From NCBI GenBank assembly GCA_024529925.1, contig JAFEUB010001215.1, positions 1,657,001-1,721,000 on the forward strand: a DNA stretch of 64,000 bases, in the 5' to 3' direction. Shown here one piece after another: positions 1 to 12,579 of this stretch. Every line of letters starts with the position of its first letter. Position 1 is the first letter of the stretch. The notes beneath the pieces were generated by a model. The model did not search any database. It was not told where the DNA came from and saw nothing but the letters and a program-made list of their open reading frames with translations. The position numbers and the translations under genes are program-made. Source of the DNA: Ophthalmolycus amberensis (lineage: Eukaryota; Chordata; Actinopteri; Perciformes; Zoarcidae).

Positions 1-3000
1 ACTAACCTCGTGATAAACGAGAATACTTCTAACCATCGAGGAATCAGTAATATGCAATAATAAAACTATTAGTAATCTTTAAACTTACATCTATGACTCT
101 GAAACTCCAGATAACATCTACTCTTTCACTTCCTGTTAGATGTCAACTGTCCTCCGTCACATCACTGAAAGCCGATGCTAACCTTTTGTCTCCAAAGCCC
201 TTTTGGATGTGTTTTCTTCAAAGGGAGTCTGGTGTAGCACCTCTGGCTATGGGCAGCCCTGAAAGGTTATGTCCTCAGGCCACGTCTGTGTCCACTGACG
301 CCACTGGCTAAACACTGTGTCGCACTCTGACCTCCTAAATTTGGTGTGTGTACTTCAAACACAATGCGATATGTTCGGAAATGTGTTTATTCACATTCTT
401 GTCGAGAGGTTTGGTATTTAAAAGCCATAGATGATCTCTCCCTCCACTTTTTTTAAACGTTGGTCTTCAAACTGCAGTCTTGTTTGCACAGTTCCCATAA
501 GTGCTGAAACACAGTCCGAGCCACTTGTAACGGGCCGTTTGATACGCATTACTTAGTTTAGAATGAAAAGGGGGCGCCTCACTATTTCTAAAGGGGGCTA
601 GTCTGTGGTTTCCTACTGTCTTTTGGCTTGAGGTCGTATCACAGTAGACCATATCTTGTGGTTGATTTCCTACCGGGGGAGGTGTTGGTGCAGGTGTGCA
701 TCCTGGTATAAATAATGGGAAAGTAAGTGCTGCTTTGGCTTAATTTGACCAAATCCTTTATTTAATATCCTCTTTGTTCTATTATTGTTTGCTGCAATGC
801 GACAATGTAGTCACTGCGACTGTGTCTGTGCATACGGCACATGGCCACTCAAATTCGCACATATCTCTTCGTTTCGATGAAGTACCCAAGGATACACACT
901 GGATTTCCTCATACAAGTATCACAAACATACACATACAGGCACACACACAAACACACTAGGGGTTCCCGAATACCAATTATGTTGTTCTTGGTCCCCCCT
1001 CTGAGCTTATCTAGCCTCCTGGGAGACCTCCAGCCCACTCCCTCCTTCTTCCTTAAGCACAGATCCCCAAACCCAGTGGGAAGTCATGGTCCCAACGCAC
1101 ACAGTCCCTGCTCACTCGCTCCCTGATGCACACTGTCCACTTCCCCAGCCACACACTAACACTACTACTCTCGACACATTGTACCTTTTTTTCTGCCCCC
1201 TTTTGAATCCTATTAGTGCGTGAACTTAGTTTAACTGAAAAAGACTGTCGACTTCACTCAATTAGGCCTAATAGGATTAGGTTGCTGGTATGGGCTCTGA
1301 GGTTTAAATAGGAATGGAATTTTGGCAGACACCTGCTCCATCTATTGCATTAATCTTATAAAGGCTGTGTAGTATGCAGGGGCCCCTGTGATGCCCAGGG
1401 TTGAACGGTTGGATGAAGGGCTCTGGGTTTTAGTCTTGATGGCATCAGGGGAAGTGTGGACCAGTGGTGAAAGAGGGCATCAGTGAGTCAAACGGTTGAA
1501 CGTACAGTCGGTAGTTTCAGCTCAACAGCCAAAATGCATGACTGTTGACCAAGGCACTAAATCTAGTTAAGTACCCACAGTCATGACGTTGTGCAAAAGT
1601 AACACTGGACATTGATTTTGGGATGTTTAATACTTTGTTTATCGATTTTCAAATGGTGATATAGTCATATCACTGGAGTGGTTATTTTTGTGAGAACCAC
1701 AGAATGGCGACTCTTCTCTAGATAAATTATCTTGCTGATCACCTCACTTCAATTTAAGACACTTCCAGTTACACTTCATATTAATATATATTATATATAT
1801 TAATATACCAACATCGAATCTGATCAATTTAAGAATTTCAGTTTTCGGAGTACATGGTGAAGTACAGGAGGCTACAGCTGGTAATTGAACGTGTCAGATA
1901 CATTTGATGAATATTTCATATATTATACTGCACATGTCATTTCCAGGTTGTAGTTACAGGAGGTGAACCTTAATTAGGCTGCCACTAAAAGGTGTAGAGG
2001 TTTTGCCTTCTCAGCCAACAAAAGCTGATGAAACAAACAAGCAAATGTTGAAAGGTAAAAAGATTCAATGAGGGATTTGGATTCGATAAGTGGATTTTAT
2101 TGGATTTATTTTAATATATTACGATGTATAAATATCGGAGACTTATGTTCTTCCTAAGGCTTGTTAAGACTTTCGGCTGACCGAAATGGTGTGAATGCTA
2201 CGCAAGCTTCCATTTTTTGCTTGTCGTTAACACAAGCAGCTACAGCCATTCTGTCATCTTTAAAATCTCTGTAAAACTGTGAAAAATTCCTGAAGGGCCG
2301 CAGTTAAACCACAAACCCATTCTCGTGATGTTTGGGATTGTGGTCGAGGGGAAGGAAGTCGTAAATGTAAAGAGATGGGGATAGATAAGAGTGGGAGTAT
2401 AGCGTAGAGGGCTTGATGAGGCCCATGCTGTTAAGATAATTACTAACAGTCATTGTTTCTTAAATGGCCTTTTACCATGTCACTGATCGCTTTACTGCGT
2501 GATCTTATCCGGAACCTAATCACTTCACCATCCACCTTTGTGAAGTATAACGAAACATTTTGAAACATTCTTTTAGGATTTTAGCTTCGTATGTATATAG
2601 ATGTTGATTGGTATAGGAATTAAGAATCAGGTTGTCAAAATTATCAAAATAAAGGATTTGCTTGCATAAGAGTAATGTATACAATTTCAGCATCACAAAA
2701 ATAGAACATTAACCATCAAAGTTAAAGAATACACGCAAAACATAATCGCTTAGGCCCAGAAAAAAGCATAAGGAAGGCGGGTAAAGAACTAAAAACATCA
2801 ATTGGTGCAATTGTGTTTTCAATATACACTTGTACGAATCAATTATGGGCCACAGACACACTCTTGAGGAGAAGGATGTACAGCATGAGCTACATTTTCC
2901 CATCAACTGATGGGGTCAGCCCAGGTCAAAACATTAGCCCTCACTGACTGTCTCTGCCATTCAAGAAGGGAAAGATGTAGATAAAGAAGTTCAGACGGAC

Positions 3001-6000
3001 AACAGCCCTCGCCATTCATTTGATACTTTCCAGAGATGTAAAATCCTGTGTTATAGTACAACTGTCCCCTAGAAAGTAAGCATATATAGTACTAAAATGT
3101 TTTCCCAATTACATTAGGGTGTCGGACGTAAATGCTGGCTGGATCATGTTCAGAAGTCATGTTATTTTTCAGTGAAGAAAGCGCACCAAAGTTGCAGCCA
3201 GATGATTGGGGTAGATAGTGCGCAGCGTTGGGCAAGTTAATCAGGAAGTGAACAATATAGTTGTTACAAGTAGATATTGTATTGCAAGATCAGAAAACAA
3301 AAGAAATGTCAGTGAACATTGCACATTAGCAACAATATTTTTGCCACTTGGCAGATACGTTAATTAACATTTCCTTATTGTGTTAAAAGAAAATGTTATC
3401 CGGTCAGCATTGCGCTTCCTTCAAAATGTATTTGCTGTTGCAAATGACTTGTACTCAGGCGGCATCCTCCAGTTCTGCCGAGTGAAGCCGACGCAAAAGT
3501 GTCTTAAAACTTGCATTCTATCTACTGCCCAGCAGGGGGCGACTCTTTCGGTTGCAAAAAGAAATCTGATTGTTTGGAAATCTATAAGCAAATGACCAAA
3601 CTTCCTCACTTGATTTATTCCCTCAGAATACATTGCAAACATCATCCACCTCTGCACAGTTGTTATTTAAGACGTGCATGGCCGTTTTGAACCCACTTCC
3701 TGACAGGAAGTTGAATCAACCAATCAGGTTGGCCACACAATGCGTTGGTGAGAATTGACCCATCACAGCGTAAATAAGCAGAGATTTTTGTGTATCTTCG
3801 CAACAGTTATACAACTGCAACAAAAACAATTTTGTTCCTAAATTAAAACATATTTACTTGCCAACTACCATTATTAGCATTAAGAAAGCATTAATCAATG
3901 TGTATGTTTCCACAAATGACCTAGAGTTTAGACAATCCTCTTCGTTACTAATCACCGTTCTTCCCAGGGGTGTCATACCAAGTCTCATACCAACACCTCA
4001 CAATGTCTTTCCCGGAGGTCCCTCCATGTGTCTGGATGCTGTGAATAGCTATCTTGGTGGCCTTGAAACCCCCCCCACCGCCCCACCTTGAGGGATTATG
4101 ATATGTTTTATCCAGAATTGGCCCTGTGTTTTTGTTCCGAGTGTCAAGTATGGAGACAGTCTCAAGGCCTGATCTCTCTTGTTGTAAGAACAATCAGCAT
4201 ATGAGGAGGTCAAGGGTGAGCTGCAGGGGTGACGGTGTGTGTGTGTGTACGTTTGTGTTGTCGGGATGGAGTTATATTCAGTGTGAGACACGAAAGAACT
4301 GAACGTGAAACATTTAGAAAGCCATTCTGTCTAATCCGATTAGCGTTTGAGATAACCCTGCCTCATCAGAAGGGGTCAAGGGAAAAACCTCTGTGGAAAA
4401 TCTCTCCAAAACAGAACCATTTCATCACTATCATAAAAAAAGAGAGATGCCATTGCCGTCATAGGCAACATCGAAAGTTGGTCGGAATGGTGTCTAAATG
4501 TTCTTTTGTTGAGCAAATAAATTATATATTCATTGCTGCTGATCCAAAATAAGATATTTAAATGTGTATTAGGCTATAGCACTATACAGCCATAGAATAA
4601 ATAACGCATACAAACATTATCCGGTAACATAGAAGCCATTAATGTTAATTTACACACAATGTTTCCTTTACACACGTTAATGGGAATGCCATGCCAACAA
4701 CTTAGAAAATAACTTTCTTTCACAGTGCGTTACCTATGTATAGTTGTGCTTGTGTAAGGGTGAAGAAAAACAAGCGAGACCATTGTCCCTCGAGGCATGA
4801 ATTTCTCAGGTCACATAGAAAACACAATTTAAGTCTGAGGCTTCATTTGATTAGCTAATTTAATTTACAGTACGCTGTGTAAATCAGTCTGCTAGTTGAA
4901 CATGCAGAGAGGGTCAAACAAGCAGGTTTAGTGCAGTTGGGCTGTAAAAATGGCCCAAAACTATTAGCTGCGGTTTAATATGTATATATAATGTGTAAGG
5001 GACTCTCTACTTTGACCACCCTGCATTTTGGGCTCACCAATCTGAAAAATGGTTAACATGCCTACAGATTTTTATTTTAGGGGACTGAACAAGACAAGAA
5101 GATGACCTCAACCTGAACCTTGATGAACTGTTATACCATCTATGGGATGAACTGTTATACCGTATATGGGATTTGTGGTTGCCGGTCTTAGCATGTGTGT
5201 TTGCCATTGACATATTCAATGTTTCCAGCACATTGTTCCGCCTATCTGAATCATTACACGGGACTTCTGTCCGTCTTTATCCCTCTATTCATGCATCCGT
5301 GCATCCAGTCCAGCGGGCAAACAGCTGCCCAGGCAGCCCAGGTGCTCAGCCAGTCCAGATGGGTGGTCCAAACCAATCTGCTTTGGCCTGCTAGTGTCCC
5401 TGCCGCCCTGACACCCTCCTCTTTTTCTGGGCTGTCTCCCTGTCTCACGCATTCCTCTCAATTCGGTGGGAAAAAAAATGGAAAAATTAAGTGTGTTAAA
5501 CAACCCACTGCGTGAGTTAGGGTGATTAGTGAATTGTTGAAATTTTCACTTTGGCTTTATTCACCACCCAACAACACGCTCAAGTTATGTGTCTGCTTCC
5601 ACCGTGACTCACAGGCTCTGCCATGGATATTAGACAAACAAGTCTTGAGTTGTAGTGTTACTCGCAATGCTGCAGTTTCAGAACACTATTTGAAAATACT
5701 ACTGGCCCCAACACCAATCTGTTACCCATAGACATATTTTGACTGGTTTCCAACAAGTTGTTTCATGTCTTTAATTAACCTATCGTGGCATTGCTGGCAA
5801 TGTTTTCTACCCCCCTGCTGTGCGTACATCAGGAAATATTTGCTCAAATATGAACTAAATGTACATTTTAAGGAAATTAATAGGACATAGTTTAATGTTC
5901 AACTTTGAAAAACAGCTACATGTTAGCAAATGATCAACTCAGTCCATTTTTTCTCAATGGCTTCATGCAGGCATTGCTGCTCGTTTCATTTGGAGAATGA

Positions 6001-7554
6001 ATCTCTTCACCTTCACTTCTCTTCCTCCGAAGATTTTGAAGGGGAAACTTGTGCTGTGAGGCCAGTATCGACTCACAAACACACAAATGCATTTGCTCAT
6101 TCACACAAACGCACACATCAAACACCGGAGCAACTTTAGCACATGAAAGGCCTCCTACGGAAGAGAGAAAACATACTGCAACAATGCTTTGAAGTCTATC
6201 AGTCATCCATCTAATGTAGGGATGTTTTCTGTTCCTCCTCCTCTGATAGTCTGATTCATATCTCCCTTCCAGGAATTCCCTCCCTAAAGCCTAAGAGACG
6301 ACTACTGCCGATCTGGAAGTCATTTGGCTCCTTTCACAATAGCCCAGACGTATCCTAAACATCCAAAATTCAGTCTCACTTTTGCATCAAAGCAGGAAAA
6401 TAGATCAGTTTTTTTTTTTCATGTCCCAAATGAGGTCTGCAATCTTGTGCAATCTAAAAAAACTTTGCATATATGCAAGAGCACATGAATACACACAGTA
6501 TGCATGCGTCGAATGGCATACAGTAATTGCAGTAGCCAGTTATGGCTCAGTGATCTGTCAGCACATTGTGTGGGGGTTTTCAGTTGCCTGGACAATGGTC
6601 CTACGATCCCCAGAGACTGAATTCCAAAAGAAATGCCCCCTAAAACACAGGGTTCATTCAAATGTTTGGCGACGTGTGTGAACAACAGCAATAGAGTCGC
6701 AATCAGGCTCGTATGTATCCAACCGCAGATTGTTACACACAAAAGTGTTGCTGCTAGAAGCACCATTTCAGGAGACTCGCATCTATAAGATCTTCACTGT
6801 AACAGCCCTGTTTCATTAACCTTTTTTTATTTAAAGGCCTCTAAACGTCTGTGATGAGTGGACAACAATGTGTCATTGATGTTGTTTGCATGGAAGAGAA
6901 GGTTCACCTGCGTAGTCCCGCTGTGTTTATGGCCTGGCTGGGTGTCATGTTTATGATAGCTGATGCATTTGATGGAGCTCTGTAATTATACATTTATTTA
7001 ACCCTACGGTTCAGTAATTATATGCCTGTGGTGATATATAGGCTATTAGGGGTGTTTGAATAAGAAAAACTCACAATGATGGTGGATCATTAAAAGCAAA
7101 TAGTGGTTTGCATTGTGATCACAGTTATTTGTCTGGACTACAAATGAATGCAATGTAAAGAGATTGGGAAGAACAAAGGGGGAGTAATGCACGTAAAGAA
7201 AAGAAAGCCACGGGAGCTGCTTAACAGCTATTTAGAGATCAGTTGAAGGATAGAGAATGGTAAGATAGGGGTACATACTGATCTTTATATATATACTTTG
7301 TCAAGTTATTATAATATGAAATTATTTGTGAATAAAATGCAAATGTCTCCAGACTGCATTATAATCCATCTAATAGTATTAAAATATTTCAATGTGCACG
7401 TCTCCCTCAGGATAAACTGGTGTTTTCATAACTTTGCATCGAGTGCTATAATTATGTCCAAATTTAAATGTTGTTGTTTACTTTGGTTTGGTTGGTTTAT
7501 GACCAAATACCTGCAACAGTGATGACATTCCCATCATTACAACCCCAGCTGTGC
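1..7554. other. Intergenic or intronic DNA, no gene recognised
   Basis: I see no convincing coding exon in this stretch. All open frames are short (under about 115 codons), overlap on both strands and lack family resemblance or paired splice signals. Visible low-complexity items are an AT-rich near-palindrome around 1777-1809 and a short (GT)n run around 4235-4249. Introns or regulatory elements of a neighbouring gene could be hidden here. Confidence 0.5.
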
Positions 7555-7725
7555 TTCCTGTTTAGTGCTAATTAGCAAATGTTAGCAAGCTGACATGCCG
7601 AGATGTTGAATACAGTAAACATTACATGTTAACATTGTCATTGTGAGCATTGTTAGCGTTAGTATTTAGCTCAGAGCACTTCTGCACATCATCACCAAGC
7701 TGCTAGCATGGCTGTAGACTCTTAG
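7555..7725 (-). repeat. Dispersed teleost repeat copy (fragment)
   Basis: The reverse complement of this stretch matches, with many substitutions, part of the sequence at 54,735-55,275. Shared landmarks include a run of GCTAAC/GTTAGC words and a GCTAATTA block. It resembles a repeat I know to be widely scattered in percomorph fishes. Its class is not certain from this fragment. Confidence 0.55.
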
Positions 7726-7796
7726 TCGTGTTGATACATAACTGAGTCACGAAAGGTTTGGTTCTCATTCATGTACATTTTGTCGTGGCTACCTAC

Positions 7797-8019
7797 CTTC
7801 CATGTGTTTTGCAATTGGCACCAAACAGGAATTTGCGCTCTGGTGTAGGGTCCACCACGATGAACGGTGCCGCTGGGCCGAGGCGGGAAGAACTGAGGCC
7901 AGCTGTGTGGATGTGGTTCAGAATCGTAGAAACCCTGTCCGTCATCTCTCTGACTAATCGCCCGCTGGTTGTCTGGGCCTGACAACGACTGGAACATTTC
8001 TGACAATCCGAAACTGAAT
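7797..8019 (-). CDS. Probable internal coding exon, gene not recognised
   Basis: On the minus strand a pyrimidine-rich tract ending TTGCCCAG directly precedes 8019, and GGAAG|GTAGGT, a near-consensus donor, follows 7797. The enclosed 223 bp is open in two frames. The one starting after two bases is favoured because it has vertebrate-like C/G-rich third positions and reads plausibly: it begins with a small cysteine cluster (CQKCSSRC) followed by a predicted helix (VREMTDRVSTILNHIHTAG). The other open frame is rich in P, S, Q and H and looks like a shadow. I could not assign a family. No partner exon is firmly identified in the window, although a consensus minus-strand donor lies near 17,860. 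It could be an exon of a large-intron gene running leftwards, or a chance frame. Confidence 0.4.
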
Positions 8020-11000
8020 CTGGGCAACAACAAAACAAAATAGCAGTTAGTCAGTAAATGAATCAATAATGGAATGACACTGTTAAATCATCCTTATTAA
8101 GGGCAGAAAGGAGATGCAGCGGTGGATGCGGTTGCCACAACTGACATATTTAACATCAGTGGATTCCCAAAGAAGTACGTTGGCTTCAGAATCTTTTTCT
8201 TTTTTTAACTTCCTGTTAAGGGAACCACGATGTCTGCTATCGGATTTGGAAACTGTATTTCTGATAGCTGTGTTCCCTTTCAGCGATGTCATTGTTCTGG
8301 AAATCACCCAATTGAATTGCTCTCAAATGTATAGTCCAGTGACAGTAGTATTTCCGCTAGGTTTATTTGTGGTATTAAGACATGACGACTCATTGGATTT
8401 AATTCTATAAAATGTTACTATTTAAATCATTGAGTGAGTGAATGGACAAAATGGACTGTGCGTGTGTTCAACAGGCAGCCTGCCGCAGAGCAAAGCAACG
8501 TGGAGGCTGTGACTTAACCAGAATCAGTTGATATGGAATCAAAAGCCAACTTGATTGGAAAAACATTGCTGCCAACTCATTCCTTGTACATTTTTAATAA
8601 CGCCACCCATTCAGCTAAAATTGTATTTTCTTTCTTGCAAAACAGAATTCATCAAATTAGTAGTAGTGCCAGTTTTCTTGGGAATGTATTTTGTCTTCAT
8701 TTGTGGCAATACAATCATGTGCAAAAGATGAGAAAAGTCGAAGATGAGAGATACAGATGTAACAGTTTCATCGCACGCATCGCATGCAGTGCTTTGCTGG
8801 GTGCTTTTAATTAACTCAAGGAATTCAGACTATCTTCCAGTTATTTTTCTAGCCTACCAAAGATGCATGAAGATGTCTAGCATTGAGCATCGCTGGTGCC
8901 ATGATACAGATTTAAACACACCACTTAATTTCTTTTTTTGAAATAAAGGTGACGGGCAACAGCTTGACCGCACTGGAGAAACTTGCCCAGATGTGGCTAA
9001 GATGGGGGAGGATACTCAATAGCTGATGGTCCCAGGGGGGAGCCAAGTGCACAAGCATGAAAGAAAGTAAGTACTTCATATCTAAATTACAATATCTGAG
9101 TGCAAATTAGCTGTCAGTGCCACCAGAGTACTAATGGAGAATACATGCAAAATAGGATACTCGTACGTTTGCTACAATGCAGAACTGATTGAACACAAAG
9201 AGAATGTGTGTGGTTATAATCTCCGAGTCTAGCTTCTCTTCTCCCTCCTTATGTGGGAAGTTAATTGGCAAAGCACACGGCCTGGCTGTCCAAGCGCTGT
9301 GCAAACTGTGTTTAATTGCCTTTAGCCTGTCGCCAACATTGCAGAATACCTTTGCTGCAGAACTTGCCAGGCAGTTCTAGGCACTGTGTAAAACTGTGTA
9401 GATGACGTGGGCATGAGAAAACTGGTTTTTGTAAATGTAGAGAAAGGGTTTTGTCCACCGAGCTGCATTCCTCCAAGAATGATCATTTGGAGCAAGTGGA
9501 TGGTTTGTGTGGGTTTTAGAGTCTTTGTCTGTGGTTTGTGTGCTCCTCTGTCAGCCCATGAGCAAGGCATCTTTCGTCAGTAACAATGATCTGGCACTGA
9601 AGAGTGTTTTATGGGTATGGGAATGCCACTCAACTAGGTTTTTGTCACCCAGTTACTCCTGCCCCAATGCTTGCTCATGAAGTGTGGATTGAGGTCAAAC
9701 ATGCACAGGGTCAGAGATGAAAACTGTACCTGCAAGGAATTATATTTGGATGTCGTACATTTGAATATGCCAGTCCATAATGAACTGAACCATTGACTTT
9801 AAAATGATTATTTTATTAAATGCATCAATAGAGGCTCTTAAAATGGAAATCCTTTGTGGCTCGATGTGTTTCAGCAAGCTGTATCGCAAATAATTAAAAG
9901 AATATACATCATTTCTCAGTGGAATTTGAAATTGTGTCTTCTGTGGTAATGTAATTTAATCTATACCGGTACTCCAAAGTCAAGAAGTCAACATTTAGGA
10001 TGTTGTTTCAGAAAGACAATATCAAGGCCTACATCTGGTTTAGAGTAAATCCTGACCAGGAAACTGTCCCACAGAGTCTCAGGTGTCCTCTCCTCTACCT
10101 GAATAACTTACCTCAGCCAACATGGCTCATTGTTGATTGTCCGTTGAATTGCCACGTAACGTTATAAACAGTGTGACTGTGGTGTCCTAAAACTCATGAT
10201 GCCACCACCCTGTGAGTCCCAGGTTGTTAACCCCTTGCTTGTTTGAGTTCCTTTTAATCCAACCGAGAGCCGACAGTGTTACTAAAGGCCTCCTGTTGCT
10301 CTGAAGCTATAGGGCAGACATACAAACGCCTCGGAGCCGTTGGAAGACAGCAGGAAACATGGCTGCGCTGCTCACGCGTCTTGGCTGCAGGTGTGCCTCA
10401 CGGTCTCTGTGATCTGACTTGTTTATTTGCCATCAGTAACAAAACTCTATCTAGATGGGTGACATATTATCGTAAAAAACTAACATCGGTTATTTACCAT
10501 TTATAATTTAATCAGTTAGAATATAGCAGGCCTAACCAAGGAACTTTCTCGTTTGAAGAAACAGAGTTACAGATGTTTGTGCTGACACACTCTCCTCCTG
10601 CTCTCAATAGATGAACATGATCACACCTTATTGGGCTCACGGTGGCAGTGCTGAGAGCCAGACTGAAGTACCAATTGTGTCCATGACTCCCGTATCATAA
10701 CACTTTGAAAATCCCACCAAGTTGTTGTCTAGTATCTGTCTGGTTCGGTTAGCAATCAAGAGGTTTGAGGTAACGCCTCAAACCAACAGCTTCAACAGAA
10801 CAAGATAGCAGCTGCTCAATCACGGCAGTAGAGAGATCTTCTAACACTGGGCACTAAGCGCTACTTTCCAACAACATCAAAGCAATAGTCATGAACTTCT
10901 TTTTCAGCCACCTTCTTTTTGAGCGTTAATCAGGAAGTGAAACGTTGAAAGTTTCTCAGGGCTGGTTAAGTGTTTGCAGTATTTGTGCATCCTTGGGACA

Positions 11001-12579
11001 TCCGTCCTGAAGGTGTTTTCAGCAAGAACTCTGATCATGTAGCTTGGCTATGCTTGTTTTCTTTCGGAAAATCAGTAAGAGCGAAGTCAGTTGTCGAGAG
11101 ATAGGTGTAATCTATTTTATGTTTACTTGGTCACAGTATTTGCTGACGACAGCAGAAAAACTGTTGTATTTTGTTTTTAGGTGCACCGTTCCTCTGTCCA
11201 ACATTCAGTCTCATCGAATTGATGTCCTCTTATTTTGTCGACCATTATTTGGTTTGATAAATATTGTTGAATCTGTCTGGCTATTTGTTGAAAAAGGAAA
11301 AAGATTTGCAATTTGCAAGTATATTTAATTTATTGCTTGAAAACCAAATTTTTGCATTGGATTTTTTGCAGCAATTATGCCCCACGCTGTTCGTTAGAAA
11401 AAAACGTCCACTTTATTCTTAATTTTTAAACAACTGTTGCATTTTAACACATCCAATAAGAATGTTTGACTGTCCGTCCGTGTTGCGCACTTGCAAATCC
11501 TCACCCACCCACGTGGAGACAGGAAGTTTGGAGTATCATTGCTGAGGATTTTCTGAGTGTCTGTTTCACAGATGAGAAAACACACACACACACACACCGA
11601 CGTCTGCCTCATTAAAACCTTTCCCATAGATGTACTACTTTGTACAGCTCTCCACTCATCATCACCTCCAATCTGCTCAACCCTTGCCTCGCTTTGAGCT
11701 CCGCTATTTATTTTCATCTCTCTCTCGCTCCCTTCTTTCTCTCTATCTCTCTCGCTCTCCCTCCCTCCCATCTACAGTGGGCTTTGTTGCTGGGCTGTCA
11801 TGTATTGAATCACCTATTTATTTGCTTTTTTCACCGCTAATTCTCTCTCATTGTCCCTCCCGGGCGTCCCATTGCGTCGGGAACAAGGCCGCCGCCAGAG
11901 TTTTGTTCCCTGTGCTCAAGATATGTGTCAGTGAGCCAAGATAATGATGAAGAGCTCAGACACACCGATCCAGCCTCTATCACTGATCACACCGGCGAAA
12001 AGTCTTCTTAACATACACCCGACACACACGGCCATTATTACGGAGTGTATCCAGTTTGTGTGAAGAGCTGAGGTCACCATTTAGAGTTGTGTTTTAAACC
12101 TGTGTGGTGTAAAAATGTGTATTTTAGTTCAAGAAAAGCATAAAGGGCTTCACTGGAGAGGCTCAGCGATAATGAACGTCTTCCATCATCACTGTATATA
12201 GGATTACACATATTAACAGTGCATATTCACACGCTTCAAACTCTGGCTTACCTCTGAGCTGTTGCCTCTGTACAACTATTACTGCATTAAAACTTGCTAT
12301 TTTGAGTTCATGAATGAATGAATTACCAGAAATAAAACTCATAACTAACATCGTATATTAGATGATCTTTGAGGCCGAAGCGGAATTCTGAGTAGGACGA
12401 CCGACTGCTTGTGGGTCAGTGGAAATAAGACGGCAGGCGTGACTGGGAAGAAGTCCAAGCCCTACAAACTAGAGGGGAGTTGCACAATATTTAAGACCTG
12501 CATGTGGATATAATATATTCCCTTACCAAACATAAAACTGGAGTGGATTTGTAACATATTTAACACAAACAAATAAAAG
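8020..12579. other. Intergenic or intronic DNA, no gene recognised
   Basis: No supported gene. The stretch holds a (CA)n tract at about 11,579-11,599 and pyrimidine-rich (CTCT)n sequence around 11,715-11,768. Two blocks of higher complexity, about 9230-9400 and 11,770-11,940, look like possible conserved non-coding elements by composition only. An 11-codon start-like segment at 10,359 that runs into GCAG|GTGTGC is noted separately. Confidence 0.45.

Noticed and set aside
5173..5515. Overlapping 64-106 codon frames on both strands near 5.2-5.5 kb
   Set aside because: Open on both strands in several frames with no splice signals or domain; consistent with locally higher GC content.
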